Assembly (NCBI GenBank): GCA_902518715.1
Contig: CABYHU010000001.1
Coordinates: forward strand, 1 to 64,000
Source of the DNA: an uncultured SAR86 cluster bacterium
GTDB lineage: Bacteria; Pseudomonadota; Gammaproteobacteria; Magnimaribacterales; D2472
Length of the DNA: 64,000 nucleotides
Reading direction: 5' to 3'
In this document: positions 20,018 through 30,354 of the stretch, in pieces
Position numbering within the stretch: the stretch's first letter is position 1
Layout: every line of letters begins with the position of its first letter
Notes under the pieces: generated by a model
Told to the model about the DNA's origin: nothing
The model's input: the letters and a program-made list of their open reading frames with translations, nothing else
The model's database searches: none
Made by a program: the position numbers and the translations under genes

Positions 20018-20031
20018 AATTTTATAGTTTT

Positions 20032-20715
20032 ATGAGTGATCTTTTCAAAGGAGTAGATATTAGCTGGAAGCCATTCTTAGAGGGCGAGTTCCAAAAAGAT
20101 TATATGAAAAAAATTAAAAACTTTCTTGTTAATTGTTCTAAAAATAATCAAACAATCTACCCTCATCCAAAAGACATTTTTAGATCCTTAGAATTAACAT
20201 CTTATGAAAATGTAAAAGTGGTAATTTTAGGTCAAGATCCTTACCATGGACCAAATCAAGCGCATGGCTTAGCTTTTTCTGTTCAGGAAAATGTCCCCAT
20301 CCCACCCTCACTAAAAAACATTTTTAAGGAAATTTCCGAAGATCTGGAAATTGAAAAAAGACTTTCAGGTGATCTTACAAATTGGGCAAATCAGGGAGTG
20401 CTTTTATTAAATACATGTTTGACTGTTTTTCCTGGGAGACCGGGGTCTCATTCTAATTTAGGATGGCAAGAATTTACCGACTCAGTCATCAGATCAGTCG
20501 ATACCAGGGACAGAATAGTATTTATACTTTGGGGCTCCTATGCTAGAAAAAAGAAAGAACTTCTTTGTAACAATAAAAATTTAATTCTGGAGGCTCCTCA
20601 TCCTTCACCCTTATCAGCTCATAGGGGTTTCTTTGGGTGTAAACATTTTTCAAAAACTAATCAGTTTCTTAATGAACATAATATTAAAAAAATTGATTGG
20701 GCTAGTCTGGAATAA
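20032..20715 (+). CDS. ung: Uracil-DNA glycosylase (family 1)
   Basis: VVILGQDPYHGPNQAHGLAFSV and APHPSPLSAHRGFFGCKHFSKTN motifs. Confidence 0.97.
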   Translation: MSDLFKGVDISWKPFLEGEFQKDYMKKIKNFLVNCSKNNQTIYPHPKDIFRSLELTSYENVKVVILGQDPYHGPNQAHGLAFSVQENVPIPPSLKNIFKEISEDLEIEKRLSGDLTNWANQGVLLLNTCLTVFPGRPGSHSNLGWQEFTDSVIRSVDTRDRIVFILWGSYARKKKELLCNNKNLILEAPHPSPLSAHRGFFGCKHFSKTNQFLNEHNIKKIDWASLE

Positions 20716-21448
20716 AGCTTACAAGCTTAAAAGTACTGCCTTCAAAGTGTACTTCTTTTAAAGTTTTAATTTTTTTTGATTTAATATTTGCTTCATCTTC
20801 AGCTTTAATAGAAATAATTTCTTTTTTCTTTTTGCTTAGATGCTCCGTCCTTGCAATAACCTCTTGTCCTCTGAAACAGCCTTTCGAAAAAGAGACATGA
20901 CTCCCATTCATTCCGACATCATGCGGTCTATGCTTGCCAACATCCTGATAATTGAATAAAAATTGCCCCATAAGTAAAATATTCAAATCAAACTCTGCTT
21001 CTGTAAGCAATTTTTCATGACCATTTTCTTTGAACTCAATTTCGCAAAAGAGCATATTGTTAGAAAATATATGCCTCGCAGAATTACGTCTTTTAAAAAA
21101 TTTATATAGGACTTCTCTTGAGTTTATCTCCATTTCAAGATTATAGAACTTGATAAATTTACTTAATTCTTCAAATAAAATACTTAAACATGATTCATCA
21201 ACCAGAATCTCCAAACCATTTTCATTTGATAATAGGAATTCAGCCTTTATAAAACCTTTTTCATCACAAAGACATGATTGAATAAAATTTTTTGATTCAA
21301 GATCTTTTAAATCTGCAGTAACTTGGCCTTGAAGAAGTTCAAAAACATTCTCTTTGCTGCCTACAAAGGAAATAACCTTTTTATTGATAGCAAAAGTTCC
21401 AGGTTTGAAATATGATTCTAGTTTTTTGATAATTAAGAGTATATTGTT
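20702..21448 (-). CDS. ygfZ: YgfZ-family folate-binding / Fe-S protein; start codon unresolved
   Basis: KGCFRGQEVIARTEHL is the YgfZ signature. The frame extends upstream of the called TTG (21214) through ELLQGQVTADLKDLESKNFIQSCLCDEKGFIKAEFLLSNENG to an in-frame stop (21449-21451), with no ATG/GTG/TTG in that extension. Confidence 0.85.
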   Translation of the reverse strand, partial: NNILLIIKKLESYFKPGTFAINKKVISFVGSKENVFELLQGQVTADLKDLESKNFIQSCLCDEKGFIKAEFLLSNENGLEILVDESCLSILFEELSKFIKFYNLEMEINSREVLYKFFKRRNSARHIFSNNMLFCEIEFKENGHEKLLTEAEFDLNILLMGQFLFNYQDVGKHRPHDVGMNGSHVSFSKGCFRGQEVIARTEHLSKKKKEIISIKAEDEANIKSKKIKTLKEVHFEGSTFKLVSFIPD

Positions 21449-21465
21449 TTAAATTATTTTATCCG

Positions 21466-21711
21466 ATGAAAGCTGAAATAAATAGAATTAAATGGAAATC
21501 TAGAAGGGGCATGCGTGAACTTGATCTTTTGTTTGAAAATTTTTTTAAATTTCATGCAGATAAAATATCAGAAAGCGAACTCGAGACACTCCGAGAACTT
21601 TTAGTTTATGATGATCAGTCATTATTTGATTTTATATTTAAGGATATAAAGCTTGGAAATTCTGATCATGAAGTTTTCATTAAAAAATATTTAAAAAAAT
21701 ATGAAAAATAA
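21466..21711 (+). CDS. sdhE: Succinate dehydrogenase assembly factor SdhE (YgfY)
   Basis: IKWKSRRGMRELDLLFENF motif (RGxxE); divergent from ygfZ. Confidence 0.93.
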   Translation: MKAEINRIKWKSRRGMRELDLLFENFFKFHADKISESELETLRELLVYDDQSLFDFIFKDIKLGNSDHEVFIKKYLKKYEK

Positions 21712-21758
21712 AAGAACTTTTTATACTTTTGAATGTCTTAAAGTTTGAGGTATGAGTA

Positions 21759-22331
21759 ATGAGTATTCCTCAGAAAAATGAAGCCTCACTTTTAAAAAAG
21801 GCAAAAAATGGAGATAAAGATGCTTTTAACCTTATGGTTATCAAATATCAGCCACGTATTATGAGTGTTTTATATGGCTTTTTAAAAACTCACTCAGATG
21901 CTGAAGATCTTACTCAGCAAACATTCATTAAGGCATGGACTAATCTAGAAAAATTTAGAGGTGATAGCAGTTTTTATACTTGGATATACAGAATAGCAAT
22001 TAATTTAGCGAAGAATTTTGTTAAAAAACCATCAACACAAATTGAAAAAACATCTATATCAATTGATGAGCATCAATATGACTTGCCAGAAGACTTGGAC
22101 CCGTTGTCATTTATTTCTAATGAACAACTGAAAACCGGCCTTGATTCTTTCATTAGCTCAATGCCCGAAAAATTAAAAACTGCATTTATTCTCAGGGAGT
22201 ACGAAGGAAAGTCCTATGAGGAAATAGCTATGGTTACAAATTGTCCAGTAGGAACTGTTAGGTCTAGAATATTTAGAGCTCGAGAGGAAATAATTAATTA
22301 TTTTAAAGAAGAAGTGAATGAAAGAGATTGA
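21759..22331 (+). CDS. rpoE: RNA polymerase sigma factor RpoE
   Basis: SDAEDLTQQTFIKAW, FYTWIYRIAINLAKN, and EGKSYEEIAMVTNCPVGTVRSRIFRARE region 4. Confidence 0.95.
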   Translation: MSIPQKNEASLLKKAKNGDKDAFNLMVIKYQPRIMSVLYGFLKTHSDAEDLTQQTFIKAWTNLEKFRGDSSFYTWIYRIAINLAKNFVKKPSTQIEKTSISIDEHQYDLPEDLDPLSFISNEQLKTGLDSFISSMPEKLKTAFILREYEGKSYEEIAMVTNCPVGTVRSRIFRAREEIINYFKEEVNERD

Positions 22332-23001
22332 TATAAACCAATTGATATCGGCTTATTATGACAATGAGTTGACCGAAAGTGAGTTAGAGCTTTTATTGGA
22401 GGAAACAAAAAGAGATCCCGATCTTTTGGCTAAGCTAAATAATTACGCACTCATTAGTGCTATTTCTGAAAAACAAGACAAGGTGGTCTCGATTTTTGAA
22501 AACATTTCAGGTTTTGTTCAAAAAAGATGGGTTGGCAACGGTCTTACTGCAGCAGCAGCAGTTCTTTTAACAGTTATGTTCATAAATAATCCTTTTGAAT
22601 CTAGATTTTCTGAGTCAGATGTTATCAACTCTCAAATTAGGGATGCTATCGAAAGTGATGAGGCTGCAAAAACCTTCAGCATTATTGAGAAAGATCTTAT
22701 ACCTCATGTAATGTCTTTAATTGAAAGCAATGGAAAATCATATGGAGATGATCTTGCAATTGATCTATCTCCGGTTGGCTTCAATCGTATAGATAACAAT
22801 CCGGGCCATTTTATTAAAGATAAGAAAAAGATTCATGTAAGAGTTGAGCCAAATAGGATTGGATTAAATGAAAACAAGTATTGGAAGTCTGGTAACAAGC
22901 TTATCTATTTACACCCAACGGTTGATGGCAAAATAATTTCCATATATGGAGATTTATCAATTCAAGAGGTTGAAAAAATAATACCAGTCCTAATTAAGTA
23001 A
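22318..23001 (+). CDS. rseA: Anti-sigma-E factor RseA-like membrane protein
   Basis: Overlaps rpoE by 14 nt; N-terminal INQLISAYYDNELTESELELLLEE plus a single TM segment; upstream of a DegP-like protease. Confidence 0.75.
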   Translation: MKEIDINQLISAYYDNELTESELELLLEETKRDPDLLAKLNNYALISAISEKQDKVVSIFENISGFVQKRWVGNGLTAAAAVLLTVMFINNPFESRFSESDVINSQIRDAIESDEAAKTFSIIEKDLIPHVMSLIESNGKSYGDDLAIDLSPVGFNRIDNNPGHFIKDKKKIHVRVEPNRIGLNENKYWKSGNKLIYLHPTVDGKIISIYGDLSIQEVEKIIPVLIK

Positions 23002-23004
23002 CAA

Positions 23005-24372
23005 ATGAAAAAACTTTTAGTATTACCTTTGTTTTTCTTTTCACTTACTGAAGCATTTGATCAAAATATTCCTGAACTTGTTGTTGATACATCACCAGCC
23101 GTTGTAAACATCACATCCAAAAGAGAAGTAACTTATTCAAATCAGGATTATTTTAGAGGTATGCCTGAAGAGTTTGAAAGGTTTTTTGGTATTCCTAGAG
23201 ACTTTGGACAGCAACCCCAAACAAGAGAGTCTGTTGCTTACGGATCAGGCTTCTTTTTTAAAGAAAACTATTTGCTAACCAATTACCATGTAGTAAATGA
23301 TGCGACTGAAGTTATTGTTTCACTTACTGATAGAAGAGAATTTAAAGCTGAAGTTATTGGTGTAGACATGCTATCTGATTTAGCTGTTCTTAAAATCGAT
23401 GGAAAAGATCTTCCCAGCTTGCAGATGGGTAGCAGCGAAGAACTTAAAGTTGGTGATTGGGTTGTGGCAATTGGCTCACCATTCAGTTTCGATTTTTCAG
23501 TAACTGCAGGAATCGTAAGCGCTAAGGGTAGGAGCATTCAAAATCAAAACATTGGTGGATATGTACCCTTTATTCAAACAGATGTAGCAATAAATCCAGG
23601 TAACTCTGGCGGACCTTTATTTAACCTTGATGGTGAGGTGGTTGGAATCAATTCTCAAATATATTCAAGAAGTGGCGGCTATCAAGGGGTTTCTTTCTCC
23701 ATTCCTATTGATGTAGCAATAGAAGTTGCAGATCAAATAATTGCATCTGGTGAAGTTGCTAGAGGCTACCTTGGTGTCAGAATGGGTGATGTTGATTCTG
23801 ATCTTGCTCAAGCACTTGGAATGAAAAAACCATATGGAGCATTGATAAATAGTATTGAAAAAGATGGAGCCGCCGATAACGGAGGCTTAAAGACCGGAGA
23901 TGTAATTATTGAATTCGCTGGCGAAGAAGTTAAATTTGCTGGAGATTTGCCACATATTGTTGGGAGAAAATTACCGGGAACTAAGTCAACTGCAAAAGTT
24001 GTAAGAAATGGTAAGACAATTAAATTAGATTTTATTCTTGGTAAATTAGAAAGCTCTAATAGCACCTTTGTTCCTGCTTCTTCAACAGAGAATGAATATC
24101 CTCTTGGTATCAAGGTTGAGGACCTACCAGATGATTATGAAGCAGCTGATGAAGGAGTAATGGTTTCAAAAGTAGATAATTCTTCAAATTCAGCAACAAA
24201 GATATTAGAGGGAGACGTTATTACAGATATACAATCAGGTTTTCAAAGATACTCTGTTAAAGATTCTGATAGCTTTAACGATATTGTCTCTAAGTTCCAA
24301 AGCGGGGATAAAATAGCAATCTTTGGTCTCAGAGAAAATTCAAGGTTTATTGTGCCAATTACAGTTGATTAA
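23005..24372 (+). CDS. degP: DegP/DegQ/MucD-type periplasmic serine protease
   Basis: Signal peptide, TNYHVV (His), DLAVLKID (Asp), NPGNSGGPL (Ser), PDZ region. Confidence 0.93.
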   Translation: MKKLLVLPLFFFSLTEAFDQNIPELVVDTSPAVVNITSKREVTYSNQDYFRGMPEEFERFFGIPRDFGQQPQTRESVAYGSGFFFKENYLLTNYHVVNDATEVIVSLTDRREFKAEVIGVDMLSDLAVLKIDGKDLPSLQMGSSEELKVGDWVVAIGSPFSFDFSVTAGIVSAKGRSIQNQNIGGYVPFIQTDVAINPGNSGGPLFNLDGEVVGINSQIYSRSGGYQGVSFSIPIDVAIEVADQIIASGEVARGYLGVRMGDVDSDLAQALGMKKPYGALINSIEKDGAADNGGLKTGDVIIEFAGEEVKFAGDLPHIVGRKLPGTKSTAKVVRNGKTIKLDFILGKLESSNSTFVPASSTENEYPLGIKVEDLPDDYEAADEGVMVSKVDNSSNSATKILEGDVITDIQSGFQRYSVKDSDSFNDIVSKFQSGDKIAIFGLRENSRFIVPITVD

Positions 24373-24419
24373 ATTTATCTCAAAATAAGTAAGCTTTTTC
24401 ATTTAAAATACCTGTACTT

Positions 24420-26207
24420 ATGGAACACATACGTAACTTTTCTATAATTGCACATATTGATCACGGCAAGTCTACACTTTCTGATAGATTAATTGAGTTC
24501 TGTGGCGGCCTATCTGCTAGGGAAATGTCTAGTCAAATCCTTGATTCCATGGAAATAGAGCAAGAAAGAGGTATTACGATCAAGGCACAGGCGGTTTCCT
24601 TAGAGTATACCCATAAAGATAAAACATACTTATTAAACTTTATTGATACACCTGGACATGTAGACTTTTCATATGAAGTTTCTAGATCTCTATCAGCATG
24701 TGAAGGAGCTCTCTTATTGGTTGATGGCTCTCAAGGTGTAGAGGCACAAACACTTGCAAATTGTTATACAGCAGTTGATCAAGGTTTAGAGGTAATTCCT
24801 GTTATAAATAAAATTGATCTTGATCAAGCTGATCCTGACAGAGTGAAGCAAGAAATTGAGGATATGATAGGCCTTGATTCAACAACAGCACCTTTAGTAA
24901 GTGCCAAATCAGGACTTGGAGTAGAGGAGCTTCTAGAAAACCTTATTGAAAAGGTACCCCCACCAGTTGGAAATATAGCAGATGAATTGAAAGCGCTTAT
25001 TATTGATTCATGGTTTGATCCCTACCTAGGAGTTGTATCACTTATTAGGATCGTTAATGGGGAAATTAGAGTAGGTGAAAAAATTAAAGTCTTTTCAACT
25101 AATCAAACATATAAAGTTGAAGATGTAGGAATATTTTCACCAAAAAAAATTAAAAAAGAAAAACTCTCTGCAGGAGAAGTTGGTTATTTAGTGTCTGGAA
25201 TCAAAGATATAAAAGGCGCTCCAGTCGGAGATACTCTTACCTCTAATTTAAAAGATGAGATAAAACCACTTCCCGGTTTTAAAACAGTTACACCTAATGT
25301 TTTCTCTTCACTTTTCACTATAGACTCTGATGATTATGAAAGGTTTAGAGATGCATTATCTAAGCTTGCACTTAATGATTCCTCATTAGTTTATGAGCCA
25401 GAGGTTTCAGATGCTCTTGGCTTTGGTTTTAGATGTGGATTTTTGGGTACCTTGCATATGGAGGTTGTGCGCGAAAGATTAGAGAGAGAATATGATTTAG
25501 ATCTTATTTCAACTGCTCCATCAGTTCAGTATGAAGTTCTTAAAACAGATGGAGAGACTATTATTTGTGATAATCCATCGCAACTCCCTGAACCAAATTA
25601 TATTGAAGAAATTAGAGAGCCAATTGTAAGAACAAATATTCTTACTCCAAATGAGTATGTAGGTTCAGTTATCACCTTATGCAATAACAATAGAGGTGTA
25701 CAAAAAAATATGGAATATTTTGGTAATCAGGTATCCATTGTCTTTGAGCTACCCCTTGGGGGAGTAATTATTGATTTTTTTGATCAAATTAAATCTATTA
25801 CTAAGGGTTTTGCATCTGTAGAACATTCACTGATTGGATTTGTAAAATCTGATCTTACCAAAATTGATGTATTAATAAATAATAATAAAGTTGATGCACT
25901 TTCAATGATTGTTCATAAATCATTTTCTAATAGAAAGGCTCGGGAAATTGCAAAAAATCTTCAAAAGCTTATTCCAAGGCAGATGTTCGATGTTCCAATA
26001 CAAGTTACACTTGGATCGAAAATTATCTCTAGAGAGACTGTTAAAGCATATAGAAAGAACGTTACTGCAAAGTTGTATGGCGGCGATGTAACAAGAAAAA
26101 AGAAGCTATTAGAGAAACAAAAAGAAGGTAAGAAAAAAATGAAACAACTTGGAAGTGTCTCCATACCCCAGGAGGCGTTCTTAAATTATTTTAACTCAGG
26201 TGATTAA
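24420..26207 (+). CDS. lepA: Elongation factor 4
   Basis: [29 protein letters not shown], and the LepA-specific C-terminal domain. Confidence 0.97.
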   Translation: MEHIRNFSIIAHIDHGKSTLSDRLIEFCGGLSAREMSSQILDSMEIEQERGITIKAQAVSLEYTHKDKTYLLNFIDTPGHVDFSYEVSRSLSACEGALLLVDGSQGVEAQTLANCYTAVDQGLEVIPVINKIDLDQADPDRVKQEIEDMIGLDSTTAPLVSAKSGLGVEELLENLIEKVPPPVGNIADELKALIIDSWFDPYLGVVSLIRIVNGEIRVGEKIKVFSTNQTYKVEDVGIFSPKKIKKEKLSAGEVGYLVSGIKDIKGAPVGDTLTSNLKDEIKPLPGFKTVTPNVFSSLFTIDSDDYERFRDALSKLALNDSSLVYEPEVSDALGFGFRCGFLGTLHMEVVRERLEREYDLDLISTAPSVQYEVLKTDGETIICDNPSQLPEPNYIEEIREPIVRTNILTPNEYVGSVITLCNNNRGVQKNMEYFGNQVSIVFELPLGGVIIDFFDQIKSITKGFASVEHSLIGFVKSDLTKIDVLINNNKVDALSMIVHKSFSNRKAREIAKNLQKLIPRQMFDVPIQVTLGSKIISRETVKAYRKNVTAKLYGGDVTRKKKLLEKQKEGKKKMKQLGSVSIPQEAFLNYFNSGD

Positions 26208-27112
26208 TGTTTGGATTAGATAAAGATACTGGAAACTTAATAATTATAATTTCAGTTTTAGGTATTCTTACTTGCCTTTGTTTATGGCTATTAAGAAGTT
26301 TAAATATTATTTTAAAGAACCATGACATTAAAAAGGTTGAAGATTATCTAAGTTGGATTGGAGTCTCCTTGGCGTTTCTAATTCTCTTGATGATTTTTGT
26401 GACGGCAGGTGACCTCGGTATCTTATTGCTTGTCGGATCGATAGTAAGTTTTTTATTAATGGTGGTAGGTTTAATTGCGAAAAATACTGAAATCGCAAAA
26501 ACTGGAAGAGGTTGGTTCGCGCCATTCTTTTTAATATTTATTTTGAGAACTTTTCTTTTTGAGCCTTATCAAATCCCTTCTGGCTCAATGTTACCCGGAC
26601 TTAAAGTAGGAGATTTCATTCTTGTAAAGAAATTTACTTATGGCATCAAAGTTAAAAGAACAGGTCCGCCAATAGCTTTTGGAAAAGATCCTGAGCTTGG
26701 TGATGTAGTTGTTTTTATTCCTCCTCATGACCATAGGCCATTCGTCAAAAGATTGATTGGCAAACCTGGAGATAGAATTACCTACATAAATAAGAAAATA
26801 TATGTAAACGGAAAACCAATTAATCAAAAGCTTTTAAGTGAAAAAGATAATCTAAGAATTTATGAAGAATTGTTGAACGATAGAACTATTCAGATTCAAC
26901 AAATCACTTCCCGCATTAATTATCCAGAGGAATGGGCAGTTCCAAAGGATATGTATTTTGTTGTTGGCGATAATAGAGATAATTCAAATGACAGCAGATA
27001 TTGGGGTTTTGTGCCAAGAGAAAATTTTATGGGAACAGCAGATTATATTTGGATGTCTTGGGAGTGCTGGACATGCGCACCATCATTTAAGCGAGCAGGA
27101 AAAATTAATTAA
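26207..27112 (+). CDS. lepB: Signal peptidase I, with extra N-terminal TM segments
   Basis: PSGSMLPGLKVGDFILV, FVKRLIGKPGD, VVGDNRDNSNDSRYWGFVP. Confidence 0.95.
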   Translation: MFGLDKDTGNLIIIISVLGILTCLCLWLLRSLNIILKNHDIKKVEDYLSWIGVSLAFLILLMIFVTAGDLGILLLVGSIVSFLLMVVGLIAKNTEIAKTGRGWFAPFFLIFILRTFLFEPYQIPSGSMLPGLKVGDFILVKKFTYGIKVKRTGPPIAFGKDPELGDVVVFIPPHDHRPFVKRLIGKPGDRITYINKKIYVNGKPINQKLLSEKDNLRIYEELLNDRTIQIQQITSRINYPEEWAVPKDMYFVVGDNRDNSNDSRYWGFVPRENFMGTADYIWMSWECWTCAPSFKRAGKIN

Positions 27113-27765
27113 TGTACAAACAGCTATATGAGAAAATTAATTATTCTTTTAGGGATGAGAATATTTTAGATCTAGTATTTACTCATAAAAGTTCTGGAGA
27201 AAAAAATAATGAGAGATTGGAGTTCCTTGGAGATGCGATTCTTGGAGCTGTAATATCAGAGGAATTATATAATCGATTCACAAATATCAATGAAGGAGAC
27301 TTAACAAGAATAAGATCAGCCCTTGTTAAAGGTACAACTTTAATAAAGAAAGGAAAAGAGCTTGATCTTTTAGCTCTGGCAAAGCTTTCAAAGGCTGCAA
27401 AGAATTTATCAGATTTAGAGGATTCATCAATTCTAGGAACTATTTTTGAGGCACTAGTTGGTGGAATTTATTTAGACTCTTCATGGAGTGAAACCAAAGC
27501 AGTAATTTTATCTTTATATCGCAATGATCTTGAATCAATTGATATTCAAAATTCATTTAAAGATCCTAAGTCTGAATTACAAGAATATCTTCAGTCACTT
27601 GGCGAGGAGCCACTTGAGTATATTTGCGAAAAATCTCACAGTGATTCAAAAGACATTTTTGTATGTTATGTAGTTTTTAATGGAAATAAATTCACGGATT
27701 CAGGAAAATCTAAAAAGAAGGCGCAAATGAAAGTTGCAGATAAAATTCTTAGATCAATAAAATGA
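27112..27765 (+). CDS. rnc: Ribonuclease III
   Basis: NERLEFLGDAILGAVISE and C-terminal dsRBD; lepB-rnc-era order. Confidence 0.97.
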   Translation: MYKQLYEKINYSFRDENILDLVFTHKSSGEKNNERLEFLGDAILGAVISEELYNRFTNINEGDLTRIRSALVKGTTLIKKGKELDLLALAKLSKAAKNLSDLEDSSILGTIFEALVGGIYLDSSWSETKAVILSLYRNDLESIDIQNSFKDPKSELQEYLQSLGEEPLEYICEKSHSDSKDIFVCYVVFNGNKFTDSGKSKKKAQMKVADKILRSIK

Positions 27766-28658
27766 AAGATTTTTGTGGCTTGATTTCTATTGTCGGAAGA
27801 CCAAATGTAGGTAAATCAACTTTACTAAATAGATTAATAGAACAAAAGGTATCAATAACTTCAAGAAAGTCTCAAACTACAAGGAATAATATTTTAGGCA
27901 TCAAAACAAAAGACAATCATCAAATGGTATTTATTGATACACCTGGAGTTCATATAAATGCATCCAAAGTTATGAACAAAGTCTTAAATCAGAGCGCTCT
28001 TGGTGCAATTGAGGACGCTGATTTAATAATCTTCATGCTTCAAAGAAATAAAATAAATACTCTCGATGAGCTTATTCTTGAGAGACTTAAAGGAGTAGAA
28101 ACCAAAAAGATTTGTGTAATTAATAAGTTAGATCAAGTTGCATCTATAAATAGCCTATTACCTGTTGTTGAAAAACTAGGAAGTGAGAATGATTTTGCCG
28201 AAATAATTCCTGTTTCAGCTAAAACAGGTAAAAACATAAATGAACTAGAGAATATGATCTGTCAAAATCTACCTGAAAATAATCATCTTTATGACAGCGA
28301 AACTAAGTTCCTCGCCAAAGAGTCATTTATGATCTCAGAAATCATAAGAGAAAAAATAATAAGATTCTTAGGAGAAGAGCTTCCACATGAAACTTATGTT
28401 CAATTGCAAAAGCTTGAGGATAAAGAGAGCATTATTAATATTGATGCTGAAATAATTGTAGCTAGAGAGTCACAGAAAGGAATTGTAGTCGGCAAAAACG
28501 GAGCAAAGCTAAAAAAAATTGGCGAGAAAGCTAGGATAGATCTTGAAAAATTCTTTAATAAGAAAGTTTTCCTAAAAACATGGGTAAAAACTAAAAAAAA
28601 TTGGAACAATGATTCAGACTTTATCTCCAGCCTTGGTATAGGCAGTTTATATGACTGA
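27762..28658 (+). CDS. era: GTPase Era
   Basis: [26 protein letters not shown] domain. Confidence 0.97.
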   Translation: MKDFCGLISIVGRPNVGKSTLLNRLIEQKVSITSRKSQTTRNNILGIKTKDNHQMVFIDTPGVHINASKVMNKVLNQSALGAIEDADLIIFMLQRNKINTLDELILERLKGVETKKICVINKLDQVASINSLLPVVEKLGSENDFAEIIPVSAKTGKNINELENMICQNLPENNHLYDSETKFLAKESFMISEIIREKIIRFLGEELPHETYVQLQKLEDKESIINIDAEIIVARESQKGIVVGKNGAKLKKIGEKARIDLEKFFNKKVFLKTWVKTKKNWNNDSDFISSLGIGSLYD

Positions 28659-29340
28659 ATTGTGGCATGATGCTTTTCTTTTACATCAGAGGCCATATGG
28701 CAATACGAGCGTTATAGCAGAGATGTTTACACTGGAAAATGGTCGTATATCTGTAATTGCACGTGGCGCAAAAAAACCAAAATCTAAGTTTTTCGGTGTT
28801 CTATCTCCTTTTTCAAAATTAAGGATTACTTATCGAGGTAGGTCAGAACTAAAAACTTTAACTAATGTGGACAAAGAAGATTTTTTTTCAGATAGTTTTT
28901 CAAAGCTCTCTTATACACTTCTGTATATAAATGAGCTTTTAATAAAAATCCTTCCTCAAGGCGCTCCACAAAGTGAATTATTCAATCTCTACGATAAGTT
29001 CTTAATTGAAGTAAAATCTAGCGAAGAAATTGATATAGTTCTAAGGAAATTTGAATTAGATTTATTAGAAATGCTCGGTTATGGAATTAACTTTATAACT
29101 GAGGTTGATTCTGGACAAAGCATTGAATCGAATAAATCTTATGATTTTGTTCCTGAGCTAGGCTTCAAAGAGTCTCCTAATGGACTTTTTGAAGGTAATG
29201 AAATTATCTCAATATCAAAACTAAATTTTAAGGATATTAACAAAAAGAAATTTAAATCATTAACAACAATGGCGATAGGCTATAGTCTTGACGGCGGTGA
29301 TTTAAAAAGCAGAAAAATTTTTAAGACTTTAAAAAAATGA
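28651..29340 (+). CDS. recO: DNA repair protein RecO
   Basis: Position after era; N-terminal LLHQRPYGNTSVIAEMFTLENGRISVIARGAKKPKS. Confidence 0.9.
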   Translation: MTELWHDAFLLHQRPYGNTSVIAEMFTLENGRISVIARGAKKPKSKFFGVLSPFSKLRITYRGRSELKTLTNVDKEDFFSDSFSKLSYTLLYINELLIKILPQGAPQSELFNLYDKFLIEVKSSEEIDIVLRKFELDLLEMLGYGINFITEVDSGQSIESNKSYDFVPELGFKESPNGLFEGNEIISISKLNFKDINKKKFKSLTTMAIGYSLDGGDLKSRKIFKTLKK

Positions 29341-29711
29341 TAATAGGAACAGGCATAGATATTGTTGAAATTGATCGCTTTAAGAAAATTAAAGATCTTA
29401 AAGGAATAGCAAAAAAAATCCTTCACACTAATGAACTTGAAGAATTTAATAAAAAAGCTAAAGGTCAAACTATATTTCTTGCAAAAAAATTTGCGTTTAA
29501 AGAGGCTTTTGTCAAAGCGCTTGGAACTGGCTTTAGAGAGCCTTATTACTTAGATAGAATTGAGATTATTAAGGATAATTTAGGTAAGCCATCTGTTATT
29601 ACGCATGAAGAAGCAAAAAAAGAATTTAAGAATTTGGGGATAACAAAAGCGCATGTTAGTCTTTCAGATACAGAAAACTATGTTGTTGCATTTGTAGTAT
29701 TAGAAACATGA
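29337..29711 (+). CDS. acpS: Holo-[acyl-carrier-protein] synthase
   Basis: MIIGTGIDIVEIDRF and FLAKKFAFKEAFVKALGTGF. Confidence 0.96.
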   Translation: MIIGTGIDIVEIDRFKKIKDLKGIAKKILHTNELEEFNKKAKGQTIFLAKKFAFKEAFVKALGTGFREPYYLDRIEIIKDNLGKPSVITHEEAKKEFKNLGITKAHVSLSDTENYVVAFVVLET

Positions 29712-30352
29712 ATACCTTCATACTATTAGGACCACCTGGTGCAGGAAAGGGCACTCAAGCAGATCTTATTTCAGCTAATCTAGGTATCCCAAAAATAAGT
29801 ACTGGCGATATGTTACGATCTGCTGTAGCCTCTAAAAGTGATTTAGGTAATAGAGTTGAAGATATTCTTAACTCCGGCAAGCTCGTCTCAGATGATATTA
29901 TTATTGAATTAATAAATGATCGCATCAATCAATCAGATTGTAAGTCTGGTTACTTATTCGATGGAGTGCCAAGAACTCTTGGGCAAGCCAATCTTTTTTT
30001 ACAAAATGATATAGAGGTAAAAAAGGTTATAGATATATCACTTGATGATGAACTAATTATAAAAAGGATGTCTGGCAGAAGATTTCATATAGCATCTGGC
30101 AGAAGCTATCATATTGAATTCAATCCGCCAAAAGCTGAAGGCTTAGATGACGAGACAGGAGAGCCATTAATTCAAAGAGAGGATGATTTCCCTGAGACCG
30201 TTAAAAAAAGGCTTGAGGTTTATCATTCTCAAACCAAACCATTAACAGATTTTTACAAATCAAAGGCTTCAGAAGGCATTATTAGTTTTATTTCTATTAA
30301 CGGTAATCAGTCAGTTGATGAAGTTTTTAGTGAAATTAAATATTATTTATAA
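29708..30352 (+). CDS. adk: Adenylate kinase
   Basis: LLGPPGAGKGTQADLI, ISTGDMLRSAV, LFDGVPRTLGQA. Confidence 0.97.
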   Translation: MNTFILLGPPGAGKGTQADLISANLGIPKISTGDMLRSAVASKSDLGNRVEDILNSGKLVSDDIIIELINDRINQSDCKSGYLFDGVPRTLGQANLFLQNDIEVKKVIDISLDDELIIKRMSGRRFHIASGRSYHIEFNPPKAEGLDDETGEPLIQREDDFPETVKKRLEVYHSQTKPLTDFYKSKASEGIISFISINGNQSVDEVFSEIKYYL

Positions 30353-30354
30353 AA

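Noticed and set aside
19740-20031. Firm call of this region as oriC
   Set aside because: Only three DnaA boxes, no dnaA/dnaN/gidA neighbours, and no obvious strand-bias switch in the window. Kept as a candidate needing GC-skew data.
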